From: Hyphomicrobiales bacterium
GTDB taxonomy: Bacteria; Pseudomonadota; Alphaproteobacteria; Rhizobiales; Rhizobiaceae
Assembly (NCBI GenBank): GCA_900472605.1
Contig: UCJD01000024.1
Coordinates: 1 to 51,855, forward strand
Direction of reading: 5' to 3'
DNA: 51,855 nucleotides
Shown in pieces: positions 37,842-47,824 of this stretch (its first letter is position 1; the number at the start of each line of letters is the position of its first letter). The notes beneath the pieces were generated by a model. The model worked only from the letters and a program-made list of their open reading frames with translations. It was not told where the DNA came from and searched no databases. A program made the translations under genes and the position numbers.

Positions 37842-40826
37842 TTAGCCGCCGAGCGCGTCCTCGAGGAACGCGGCGAGCTGTGCCAGATGCTTGGACATCA
37901 GGCCGGTTGCGGGCGATGCCGCGGCCGGACGTCCGGTGTAGCGAACGCGCTGGTACTTCGCATCGATATGGGCGAGCACCCATTCCAGATACGGGTCGAT
38001 GAACGACCATGCACCCATGTTCTTCGGCTCTTCCTGGCACCAGACCATTTCCGCGTTGCGGAAGCGGGAGAGCTCGTTGATGAGCGCCTTGGCCGGGAAC
38101 GGATAGAGCTGTTCGACGCGCAGCAGGTAGACGTCGTCGATGCCGCGCTTTTCGCGCTCTTCCAGCAGGTCGTAATAGACCTTGCCGGTGCAGAGCACGA
38201 CGCGGCGAATCTTGGCGTCCTTCTGCAGCTTGATCGGGCCGTCCTTGATGACCTCGGCATCGTCCCAAAGAAGACGGTGGAACGAGGTCTCACCCGCCAT
38301 TTCGGCAAGGTTGGAGACGGCGCGCTTGTGGCGCAGCAGCGACTTCGGCGTCATCAGGATCAGCGGCTTGCGGAAGTCGCGCTTCACCTGGCGGCGCAGG
38401 ATGTGGAAATAGTTCGCCGGCGTCGTGACGTTGGCGACCTGCATGTTGTCCTCGGCGCAGAGCTGCAGGAAGCGTTCCAGACGTGCGGAGGAGTGCTCCG
38501 GACCCTGACCTTCATAGCCGTGCGGCAGCAGGCAGACGAGGCCGGACATGCGCAGCCACTTGCGTTCGCCAGACGAGATGAACTGGTCGAACACCACCTG
38601 CGCACCGTTGGCGAAATCGCCGAACTGGGCTTCCCAGAGGGTCAGCGCGTTCGGACGGGCCAGCGAATAGCCGTATTCGAAGCCGAGAACCGCTTCCTCC
38701 GACAGCATCGAGTTGATGACTTCGTAGCGCGCCTGGGTCGCCGACAGGTTGGCGAGCGGGATGTAGCGCTCTTCCGTTTCCTGATCGTAGAGCACCGAGT
38801 GGCGCTGCGAGAAGGTGCCGCGTTCGCAATCCTGGCCGGAAAGGCGAATCTTGTGACCTTCGGTGACGAGACCGCCGAACGCCAGCGCTTCCGCCGTCGC
38901 CCAGTCGATGCCTTCGCCGGTCGAGATCATGTTGGCGCGGTTTTCCATGAAGCGCTGGATCGTGCGGTGCGCATGGAATCCATCAGGGATCTCAGACAGC
39001 TTGCGGCCGATCTCCTTCAGTTGCTTCATCGGCACGGCGGTCTTGCCGCGGCGCTGCTCGTCGGCATTGTCGGCCGTGCGCAGGCCCGACCACTCGCCAT
39101 CAAGCCAGTCGGCCTTGTTCGGCTTGTAGTGTTGGCCGGCCTCGAACTCCTGTTCGAGATGGGCGCGCCAATCGGCCTTCATCTTCTCGACTTCGCCTTC
39201 GCTCAGCACACCCTCGGCGACGAGACGCTCGCTGTAGAGCTGCAGAACGCTCTTGTGGCTGCGGATGACCTTGTACATCTTCGGCTGCGTGAAGGACGGT
39301 TCGTCGCCTTCATTGTGGCCGTAGCGGCGGTAGCAGAACATGTCGAGCACGACAGGCTTGTGGAACTTCATGCGAAATTCCATGGCGACCTTGGCACCGT
39401 AGACGACCGCTTCCGGATCGTCGCCGTTGACGTGCAGGATCGGCGCCTCGATCATCTTGGCGACGTCGGACGGATAGGGCGACGAGCGCGAGAAGGCCGG
39501 GTTGGTGGTGAAGCCGATCTGGTTGTTGATGATGACGTGCATCGTGCCGGCAACGCGGTGACCGCGCAGGCCGGACAGGCCGAGGATTTCAGCAATCACG
39601 CCCTGACCGGCGAAGGCGGCGTCGCCGTGGATCAGGAGCGGCAGAACCTTGGCGCGCTCCGACAGCGGAATGATGTCGCCGTCCCAGACGGTGGCGCTCA
39701 TGTCCTGCTTGGCGCGGGCCTTGCCCATGACCACGGGGTCGACGATTTCGAGGTGCGACGGGTTGGCCGTCAGCGACACGTGAACCTTGTTGCCGTCGAA
39801 CTCGCGGTCCGAGGAAGCGCCGAGGTGGTACTTGACGTCGCCCGAACCTTCGACTTCGTCCGGCGCGTAGGAGCCGCCCTTGAACTCGTGGAAGATGGCG
39901 CGGTGCGGCTTGCCCATGACCTGGGAGAGCACGTTGAGGCGGCCACGGTGGGCCATGCCGAACACAGCTTCCTTGAGGCCGAGATGGCCGCCGCGCTTCA
40001 GGATCTGCTCGAGCGCAGGGATCAGCGATTCACCGCCGTCAAGGCCGAAGCGCTTGGTGCCCTTGAACTTGACGTCGAGGAACTGCTCGTAGCCTTCGGC
40101 TTCGATGATCTTCGCGAGAATGGCCTTCTTGCCTTCGGCCGTGAAGGCGACGCCCTTGTCCGGACCTTCGATCCGTTCCTGGATCCAGGCCTTCTCTTCA
40201 GGGTTCGAAATGTGCATGAACTCGACGCCGATCGTCGAGCAATAGGTGCGCTCGAGGATCTCGATCATTTCGCGCACGGTCGCGTATTCGAGACCCAGCA
40301 CGTTGTCGATGAAGATCTTGCGGTCGTAGTCGGCGGCGGTGAAGCCGTAATTTTCAGGCGCCAGCTCGTGGTAGTCTTCAACAGGAGCGGCGATGCCGAG
40401 CGGGTCGAGCTTGGCGTGCAGGTGGCCGCGCATGCGGTAAGCGCGGATCATCATGATGGCGCGCACGCTGTCGCGCGTCGCCTGCAGGATGTCGGCACCT
40501 TCGGTCGGCTTGCCGGCTGCTTCAGCCTTCGCCTTGACCTTGGTCTCGACGACCTTCTCGATCACGCCCCAATCGCCGTCGAGCGCCGATACGAGGTCGC
40601 CGCTGGCCTGAAGCGGCCAGTTCTTCTTGCGCCAAGACGCACCCTTGGCGGCCCGCTTCACGTCGTCAGGATTTTCTTCAAGTGCCTTGAAAAACGACCG
40701 CCATTCCTCGTTGACCGAGGCGGGATCTTCCTCGTAGCGCGCATAGAGCTGCTCGATGTAAGCAGCGTTGGCGCCATCCAGGAACGAGGTGATCTGAAAC
40801 TGCTCGTTGGCTTCTTGCCGTGCCAT
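37842..40826 (-). CDS. sucA: 2-oxoglutarate dehydrogenase E1
   Basis: Thiamine-diphosphate decarboxylase of the 2-oxoglutarate dehydrogenase complex, 994 residues. The N-terminal E2-binding helix region SFLDGANAAYIEQLYARYEEDP opens the protein; GMAHRGRLNVL, GDAAFAGQGV and the C-terminal block around EEPKNMGAWSF follow. Length and motifs are those of an intact enzyme. The complementary strand is open for nearly the entire gene because of codon bias. Two hairpins lie in the 152-bp gap on the sucD side. Confidence 0.98.
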   Translation of the reverse strand: MARQEANEQFQITSFLDGANAAYIEQLYARYEEDPASVNEEWRSFFKALEENPDDVKRAAKGASWRKKNWPLQASGDLVSALDGDWGVIEKVVETKVKAKAEAAGKPTEGADILQATRDSVRAIMMIRAYRMRGHLHAKLDPLGIAAPVEDYHELAPENYGFTAADYDRKIFIDNVLGLEYATVREMIEILERTYCSTIGVEFMHISNPEEKAWIQERIEGPDKGVAFTAEGKKAILAKIIEAEGYEQFLDVKFKGTKRFGLDGGESLIPALEQILKRGGHLGLKEAVFGMAHRGRLNVLSQVMGKPHRAIFHEFKGGSYAPDEVEGSGDVKYHLGASSDREFDGNKVHVSLTANPSHLEIVDPVVMGKARAKQDMSATVWDGDIIPLSERAKVLPLLIHGDAAFAGQGVIAEILGLSGLRGHRVAGTMHVIINNQIGFTTNPAFSRSSPYPSDVAKMIEAPILHVNGDDPEAVVYGAKVAMEFRMKFHKPVVLDMFCYRRYGHNEGDEPSFTQPKMYKVIRSHKSVLQLYSERLVAEGVLSEGEVEKMKADWRAHLEQEFEAGQHYKPNKADWLDGEWSGLRTADNADEQRRGKTAVPMKQLKEIGRKLSEIPDGFHAHRTIQRFMENRANMISTGEGIDWATAEALAFGGLVTEGHKIRLSGQDCERGTFSQRHSVLYDQETEERYIPLANLSATQARYEVINSMLSEEAVLGFEYGYSLARPNALTLWEAQFGDFANGAQVVFDQFISSGERKWLRMSGLVCLLPHGYEGQGPEHSSARLERFLQLCAEDNMQVANVTTPANYFHILRRQVKRDFRKPLILMTPKSLLRHKRAVSNLAEMAGETSFHRLLWDDAEVIKDGPIKLQKDAKIRRVVLCTGKVYYDLLEEREKRGIDDVYLLRVEQLYPFPAKALINELSRFRNAEMVWCQEEPKNMGAWSFIDPYLEWVLAHIDAKYQRVRYTGRPAAASPATGLMSKHLAQLAAFLEDALGG

Positions 40827-40872
40827 GGTGATACGCGGACGCTTCCGCCCGCCTCCTGACTTTGTGTTCTCT

Positions 40873-40891
40873 GCCGATCCCGATGATCGGC
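40873..40891 (-). other. Hairpin in the sucD-sucA gap (proximal to sucA)
   Basis: GCCGATC at 40873-40879 and GATCGGC at 40885-40891 form a 7-bp perfect stem with a five-base loop, about 47 bases before the sucA start. It could be part of the sucA leader. No function is shown. Confidence 0.5.
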
Positions 40892-40940
40892 TGCCGCATC
40901 TGTCTTCGCCGCCTGTCCGCGGCTCTCGTCTTTGGTAAAG

Positions 40941-40965
40941 CCGGGCAGGAAATGAACCTGCCCGG
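40941..40965 (-). other. Hairpin in the sucD-sucA gap (distal, after sucD)
   Basis: CCGGGCAGG / CCTGCCCGG, 9 bp perfect with a seven-base loop, 13 bases after the sucD stop codon. The minus-strand sequence after it is only CTTTACC, so it is a weak terminator or an mRNA-processing and stability element. Confidence 0.7.
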
Positions 40966-40978
40966 TGTATAGATTGGC

Positions 40979-41881
40979 TTAGCCCTTGAGGACTTCAACC
41001 AGCGTGGTGCCGAGGCGTGCCGGCGAAGGCGATACCTTGATGCCGGCTGCTTCCATGGCAGCGATCTTGGATTCCGCATCGCCCTTGCCGCCGGAAACAA
41101 CAGCGCCGGCATGGCCCATGGTGCGACCCTTCGGAGCCGTACGACCGGCGATAAAGCCTGCCATCGGCTTCTTGCGGCCCTTCTTGGCTTCGTCGATCAG
41201 GAACTGTGCTGCGTCTTCTTCAGCCGAACCGCCGATTTCGCCGATCATGATGATCGAGGTCGTGGCTTCGTCGGCCAGGAACATCTCGAGCACGTCGATG
41301 AACTCGGTGCCCTTGACCGGATCGCCGCCGATGCCGACAGCCGTCGTCTGGCCGAGGCCCTCGTTCGACGTCTGGAAAACGGCTTCGTAGGTGAGCGTGC
41401 CGGAGCGCGAAACGATACCGACAGAACCCTTGCGGAAGATCGAGCCCGGCATGATGCCGATCTTGCATTCTTCCGGCGTCAGGATACCCGGGCAGTTGGG
41501 GCCGAGCAGGCGCGACTTGGACTTGTCGAGGCGAGCCTTGACACGGACCATGTCCATGACCGGGATGCCTTCGGTGATGCAGGTGATGAACGGGATCTCG
41601 GCATCGATTGCCTCGATGATGGCGTCGGCGGCACCTGCCGGCGGAACGTAGATGACCGAGGCGTCAGCGCCGGTGCGTTCCTTGGCTTCGGCGACGGTCG
41701 CAAAGATCGGCAGGCTCTCGCCCTTCGAACCCGTCCAGGTTTCGCCACCCTTCTTCGGGTGGATACCGCCGACCATCTGCGTGCCGTAATAGGCAAGCGC
41801 CTGTTCGGTGTGGAAGGTGCCGGTCTTGCCGGTCAGGCCCTGCACGAGGACCTTGGTATTCTTGTTTACGAGAATAGACAT
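40979..41881 (-). CDS. sucD: Succinyl-CoA synthetase alpha subunit
   Basis: The 300-residue alpha subunit carries the phospho-histidine (about H257 in GHAGAVV) and the CoA-binding Rossmann domain ([23 protein letters not shown] start; also [19 protein letters not shown]). It makes substrate-level ATP or GTP from succinyl-CoA. It follows sucC by 16 bp and is followed by a hairpin before sucA. Confidence 0.97.
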   Translation of the reverse strand: MSILVNKNTKVLVQGLTGKTGTFHTEQALAYYGTQMVGGIHPKKGGETWTGSKGESLPIFATVAEAKERTGADASVIYVPPAGAADAIIEAIDAEIPFITCITEGIPVMDMVRVKARLDKSKSRLLGPNCPGILTPEECKIGIMPGSIFRKGSVGIVSRSGTLTYEAVFQTSNEGLGQTTAVGIGGDPVKGTEFIDVLEMFLADEATTSIIMIGEIGGSAEEDAAQFLIDEAKKGRKKPMAGFIAGRTAPKGRTMGHAGAVVSGGKGDAESKIAAMEAAGIKVSPSPARLGTTLVEVLKG

Positions 41882-41897
41882 CTATCAGGTCCCCAGA

Positions 41898-43091
<1,194 letters not shown>

Positions 43092-43131
43092 GGATCTATT
43101 CCTGTTTGGATTGCGTCAGCGGTCGGTCGGC

Positions 43132-44196
<1,065 letters not shown>

Positions 44197-44230
44197 TTAT
44201 TTTGAGACCAGCAATTTCAATCGTTTAGAA

Positions 44231-44264
44231 GACAAAATACTTACGTAAACGTAAGAGTTTTTGT
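44231..44264. other. Extended imperfect hairpin between zapE and mdh
   Basis: Inner arms CTTACG / CGTAAG (6 bp, four-base loop) are nested in outer arms GACAAAA / TTTTGTC (7 bp) with a small unequal internal bulge. It lies 11 bases after the zapE stop, and the minus-strand sequence after the inner stem is T-rich, so it may end zapE transcription. It also lies upstream of mdh and could be a regulatory site. Confidence 0.6.
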
Positions 44265-44274
44265 CATCAAACTG

Positions 44275-45438
44275 CTATTCGGCGGCCCGTTTCTCGTGAT
44301 GCAGAGCCAGATATTCCGCACTCCGCATCTCGAACAGACGCGATGCCGTTCGGTCGAACTCGAAACCTTCGGTACCACGCGCTTGTGTCAGCAAGTTCTC
44401 AGGCATGGCCTCAGCCGAGATATAGAGCCTCACCGCATGGTCGTAGAGCGTATCGACCAAAATGATGAAGCGCTTCGTCTGGTTCCGTTTCTCGGGTCCG
44501 AGCATGGGAACGTGATCGACAAATATGGCATCAAAGCGTTCGGAGATGGCAAGGAAGTCGGCGGCGCCCAGCGGCTTGTCGCAAAGATCGGCGAATGTGA
44601 ACCGCGCCAGCCGGTCGACGGCGAGCGGCACATGGATCGAGCGCCCCTTCATGGGGATGTCGATCGGATGCGCCTTGCGCCCGTGCAGCGCCTGGTTCCA
44701 TGCGGCGTCCATGGCCATGTCGGCATGGCGATCGAGCGGGGTGATGTAGACGGGCAGGCTGTCGATTTTCTCCATCCGGTAATCCGTCGGAGAATCCAGC
44801 GTCACCGTCTCTACGTGCTTCTCCAGCAGACCGATGAACGGCAGGAACAGACTGCGATTGAGGCCGTCGCGATAAAGATTGTCAGGCTCGACGTTGGACG
44901 TGGCGACCAGCACGCAACCGCGACCGAACAGGTCGGAAAACAGCCGCGACAGGATCATCGCATCGGCGATGTCTGTGACCGTGAACTCGTCGAAGCACAG
45001 AAGCTCGGCTTCGGCATAGAGATCGGCACCCACGACCGGGATCGGGTCCGCCTGCTTGGTGTCGCCGTTCTTCAGCCGCAGCCGGTGGGCAGCGATGCGA
45101 TTGTGCACGTCGGTCATAAATTCATGAAAATGCGCCCGACGCTTCTTGGCGCAGGGCGCCATCTCGAAGAACATGTCCATCAGCATCGTCTTGCCGCGGC
45201 CGACGCTGCCGTGAATGTAGAGACCCTTGACCTTCTCCGACGGTTTCTTCCTGGCCGCGAACAGCCAGCCGAGCGCACTCGATTTCGCAGCCGGACGCTT
45301 CTGCTTGAGTTCCGACAGCACCCGATCCAGGCATTTCGCCACATGCATCTGGGCGGAGTCGAGTTGAAGCGAGCCCGAGGCCGTCAGCGACTTCAATTGT
45401 TCGCTGACGCTCAAGCTGTAATCTGGCATCGGTTGCAT
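44275..45438 (-). CDS. zapE: Cell division AFG1-type ATPase ZapE
   Basis: A 387-residue AFG1/ZapE AAA ATPase. Walker A GSVGRGKT is at 77-84, Walker B LLCFDEFTVTD at about 147-157, and the sensor region includes ATSNVEPDNLYRDGLNR. ZapE associates with the Z-ring and constricts under low oxygen in Escherichia coli. The gene sits directly upstream of mdh in the same orientation, an arrangement I recall from rhizobia. The start may be 45438 or the ATG nine bases further in. Confidence 0.95.
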   Translation of the reverse strand: MQPMPDYSLSVSEQLKSLTASGSLQLDSAQMHVAKCLDRVLSELKQKRPAAKSSALGWLFAARKKPSEKVKGLYIHGSVGRGKTMLMDMFFEMAPCAKKRRAHFHEFMTDVHNRIAAHRLRLKNGDTKQADPIPVVGADLYAEAELLCFDEFTVTDIADAMILSRLFSDLFGRGCVLVATSNVEPDNLYRDGLNRSLFLPFIGLLEKHVETVTLDSPTDYRMEKIDSLPVYITPLDRHADMAMDAAWNQALHGRKAHPIDIPMKGRSIHVPLAVDRLARFTFADLCDKPLGAADFLAISERFDAIFVDHVPMLGPEKRNQTKRFIILVDTLYDHAVRLYISAEAMPENLLTQARGTEGFEFDRTASRLFEMRSAEYLALHHEKRAAE

Positions 45439-45468
45439 TGAGATAATCCGCCTGGAAAAGATCGGCGG

Positions 45469-45487
45469 AGCGAGCCGCCGGCTCGCT
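45469..45487 (-). other. Hairpin abutting the omp19-like stop codon
   Basis: AGCGAGCC / GGCTCGCT (8 bp, three-base loop) begins immediately at the omp19-like stop codon. There is no T-run directly after it, so it is a weak terminator or 3'-end stabiliser, and zapE may be read through from omp19. Confidence 0.6.
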
Positions 45488-46008
45488 TATCGGCTGAGCG
45501 CGATCGGCTGGCCGCTGCTGGTCTGGCCGCTGAAGGCGTTGTCGGCGGTCTTGTAGACGCTGCCGATCTGGGTGCCGTTGCGGTCCTTGAGAAGGACCTG
45601 CTTGCCCGACACTTCCCAGGAGCCCATCGCCGTCAGCTCGCCGACACAGCCGCGCGTACCGCCGCGCGAACCGCTGCCGAGGTTGGTCAGCGTCAGGAAC
45701 ATGTCGCAGGAGCCGTTGACCCGCCAGCTGCCGACCAGCGATTCCTTGGTGACGTCGAGGCCGCCGCCATTGGCCGCCATCGCCCCACCGCCCTGCACGC
45801 CGCCCATCGGCGCCGTCGAGGCCGGAGCGGCTGGAAACTGCGAGGAGCCACCGGGAGGAGGCAGCTGACCGCCCTGCACCGAAGGCACCGGCTGCGCCGT
45901 CAAAGGCGCCGGTGCTGCGCTGTAGCTCGCGTCGTTATAGGCTGTACGCTGGCAACCGGCGAGTGACAGAACAACCGCCATACCTGTCATCGCATATCGC
46001 AACTGCAT
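45487..46008 (-). CDS. omp19: Omp19-like outer-membrane lipoprotein / protease inhibitor
   Basis: A 173-residue lipoprotein with lipobox LSLAGC (C19). A Pro/Gly/Ala-rich linker of about 80 residues follows, then an Inh/AprI-type beta-barrel with two cysteines (NGSCDMF and RGCVGEL). It ends [15 protein letters not shown], closely resembling the end of Brucella Omp19, which inhibits host proteases. The start at 46008 has GGGAG seven bases upstream; the longer frame to 46095 lacks a signal peptide at its front. Outer-membrane anchoring and inhibitor activity are by homology. Confidence 0.9.
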   Translation of the reverse strand: MQLRYAMTGMAVVLSLAGCQRTAYNDASYSAAPAPLTAQPVPSVQGGQLPPPGGSSQFPAAPASTAPMGGVQGGGAMAANGGGLDVTKESLVGSWRVNGSCDMFLTLTNLGSGSRGGTRGCVGELTAMGSWEVSGKQVLLKDRNGTQIGSVYKTADNAFSGQTSSGQPIALSR

Positions 46009-46095
46009 CTGAATGCTCCCGAATGTCCGCTTTTGTCGCATGAAAATAGTAATTAGCTTATTTTCGAATGAACGTGTTTCACTTTGGTTAATCAA

Positions 46096-46160
46096 GCCGT
46101 AATGGCCGTGAATTGCCTGACGGAGCTAGGCCTGTGACAGCGCAATTCAACCTTTACGGC
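46096..46160. repeat. Nested inverted repeat upstream of omp19
   Basis: Outer arms GCCGTAA (46096-46102) and TTACGGC (46154-46160) enclose inner arms TGAATTGC (46109-46116) and GCAATTCA (46142-46149), with a 25-base apical region. The two arm pairs are in register, so the single-stranded form can fold into a two-segment stem-loop. Confidence 0.6.
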
Positions 46161-46274
46161 TGAGAACTTCCTGAAGATAGAATTTGTCAGCAAGGTGATG
46201 AGCCGCCATTTCTCTTGGAAATGCTTATCGCCTGTTTCACGATTGAACGATCATCATGTCGCACCGGCAGGCAT

Positions 46275-46296
46275 CGGCGGCCCTAAGGGGCCGCCG
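46275..46296 (-). terminator. GC hairpin after sdhB
   Basis: CGGCGGCCC / GGGCCGCCG, 9 bp with a four-base loop, 16 bases after the sdhB stop. It lacks a T-run but is the likely 3' boundary of the sdh transcript. Confidence 0.55.
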
Positions 46297-46312
46297 GATG
46301 GATGGTATCGCG

Positions 46313-47092
46313 TCAGACGCGGCGCTCGACCATCATCTTCTTGATCTCGGCGATCGCCTTGGCCGGGTTCAGACCCTTGGGGCAGGTCTGCGCGCAGTTC
46401 ATGATCGTGTGGCAGCGATAGAGGCGGAACGGATCCTCGAGATTGTCGAGGCGCTCACCCTTGGCTTCGTCGCGGCTGTCGATCAGCCAGCGGTAGGCCT
46501 GCAGCAAGACGGCCGGACCGAGATAACGGTCGCCGTTCCACCAGTAGCTCGGACAGGAGGTCGAGCAGCAGGCGCAGAGAATGCACTCGTAGAGGCCATC
46601 GAGCTTCTGGCGATCTTCATGGCTCTGCTTCCATTCGGTTGCCGGCGCCGGCGACACCGTCTTCAGCCAGGGCTCGATCGAGCGGTGCTGGGCGTAGAAG
46701 TTGGTGAGATCAGGCACGAGGTCCTTGACAACAGGCATGTGCGGCAGCGGATAGATCTTCACCGAGCCCTTGATGTCGTCGAGACCCTTGGTGCAGGCCA
46801 GCGTATTCGTGCCGTCGATGTTCATCGCGCAGGAACCGCAGATCCCCTCGCGACAGGAACGGCGCAGCGTCAGCGTCGGGTCGATCTTGTTCTTGATGTA
46901 GAGCAGACCATCGAGCACCATCGGCCCGCAATCGTCGACATCGATGTAGAACGTGTCGATCGACGGGTTCTGGCCATCGTCCGGGCTCCAGCGATAGACG
47001 CGGAATTCACGTGTATTGGTGGCGCCCGCCGGCTTCGGCCAAGTCTTGCCTTCGCGGATCTGAGAATTCTTGGGAAGTGCGAGTTCAACCAT
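46313..47092 (-). CDS. sdhB: Succinate dehydrogenase iron-sulfur subunit
   Basis: A 259-residue electron-transfer subunit of complex II. The [2Fe-2S] cysteines are C80, C85, C88 and C100 ([12 protein letters not shown]...LAC), and the C-terminal clusters use [12 protein letters not shown] and [15 protein letters not shown]. The start at 47092 has AGGA eight bases upstream, and this site lies inside the toxin gene's last codons. The longer frame to 47158 is toxin sequence in another frame. The eight-base overlap with the toxin is unusual because in most relatives sdhB directly follows sdhA. Confidence 0.97.
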   Translation of the reverse strand: MVELALPKNSQIREGKTWPKPAGATNTREFRVYRWSPDDGQNPSIDTFYIDVDDCGPMVLDGLLYIKNKIDPTLTLRRSCREGICGSCAMNIDGTNTLACTKGLDDIKGSVKIYPLPHMPVVKDLVPDLTNFYAQHRSIEPWLKTVSPAPATEWKQSHEDRQKLDGLYECILCACCSTSCPSYWWNGDRYLGPAVLLQAYRWLIDSRDEAKGERLDNLEDPFRLYRCHTIMNCAQTCPKGLNPAKAIAEIKKMMVERRV

Positions 47093-47540
47093 GGTTATTT
47101 TCCTGTGGCGACGTGGAGCCGGGCAAGGCCGCTCCCAAAATACGAATCTTGTTGTCAAATCCAGCCGCGGAAGCCTTGGCGGCGAATTTTCGGTCGGCAG
47201 TCACGAGAATATCGTCGGCATCGTCGAGCGCACAGGCGAGATACATCGCGTCATAGATGGAGTGATCCATCGTGGAAGAAAGATCGAATGCGACATCGAT
47301 CAAGTCTATCGATGGCACGAGATGTTTGAAGGCCGTCTTCAATCTCGAAACGGCCTCCGAAGCCTGCGCCGTTGAGATGATTCCGGTCCGGATTTTCCTT
47401 CGAAGAACATGTGCCACTTCAGCCAGAACGATATCGGGAGCCTTCAACGCAGCTTCAGCCTTCGTCAACTGAATGGCGTCGAGGTGATCTCCCTCCTCGA
47501 CAAACCACTTCACGACCACCGATGCATCGACGACAAACAT
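47085..47540 (-). CDS. vapC: PIN-domain toxin (VapC/FitB-like)
   Basis: A 151-residue PIN ribonuclease, toxin of a type II toxin-antitoxin pair. It opens [13 protein letters not shown], and the metal-binding acids are all present: D5, E41 (LAEVAH), D97 (SIYDAMYLA) and D116 (VTADRKF). PIN toxins usually cut tRNA or other RNA and are held inactive by the antitoxin. Its ATG overlaps the antitoxin stop by one base, and its TGA falls within the sdhB start region (eight-base overlap). The last residues QENNHG are encoded by the sdhB ribosome binding site and start. Base composition is visibly less GC-rich than sdhA or sdhB, hinting at acquisition. Confidence 0.92.
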   Translation of the reverse strand: MFVVDASVVVKWFVEEGDHLDAIQLTKAEAALKAPDIVLAEVAHVLRRKIRTGIISTAQASEAVSRLKTAFKHLVPSIDLIDVAFDLSSTMDHSIYDAMYLACALDDADDILVTADRKFAAKASAAGFDNKIRILGAALPGSTSPQENNHG

Positions 47541-47773
47541 CAGCGATCCCGCAATTCGCGCAAGATTTCGACGCTGTCGGTCTGCACGACGCCCTTCGGC
47601 GTCATTGCAGCGATACGAACGGCAGCATCGTAGAGTGACTCCGCAGAGCTGTCGGCGACGGATGCGCTCAAGCGTTCGTTGACCTCCTCTTCCAACGTCC
47701 GCTTGTGCGCACGGGCAAGGTTCTCCAGCTTGGTCAAAAGGCTTTCATCGATCCTGATGCGCATTTCACCCAT
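47540..47773 (-). CDS. Ribbon-helix-helix antitoxin (VapB/FitA-like)
   Basis: A 77-residue protein. The N-terminal MGEMRIRIDESLLTKLENLA...RTLEEEVNERL is a ribbon-helix-helix DNA-binding fold of the FitA/VapB type; the C-terminal tail (VQTDSVEILRELRDR) is of the kind that blocks the toxin active site. AAGGAG lies eight bases before its ATG. It starts 51 bp after the sdhA stop, with no promoter evident in the gap, so it probably relies on the sdh transcript and may also autoregulate within it. Pairing with the downstream PIN gene is clear from the one-base overlap. Confidence 0.9.
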   Translation of the reverse strand: MGEMRIRIDESLLTKLENLARAHKRTLEEEVNERLSASVADSSAESLYDAAVRIAAMTPKGVVQTDSVEILRELRDR

Positions 47774-47824
47774 GATTTCGCTCCTTAAAGCGGCTCAGCC
47801 AGTCCTACCTTGCCACATTCCCCA

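Larger units (their letters stand above)
46009..46312. other. Intergenic region between sdhB and the omp19-like gene
   Basis: 304 bp with no credible gene. It carries a nested inverted repeat (46096-46160) and a GC-rich hairpin after sdhB (46275-46296). The AT-rich part near 46030-46095 probably holds the omp19 promoter; no clean -35/-10 pair is seen. Confidence 0.5.

Noticed and set aside
37887..40859. 990-residue open frame antisense to sucA on the plus strand
   Set aside because: It mirrors the whole sucA gene and has no domain or ribosome binding site. Long antisense frames here arise because highly expressed GC-rich genes avoid TTA, CTA and TCA codons; the same holds antisense to atpA, atpD, sdhA and lpdA.
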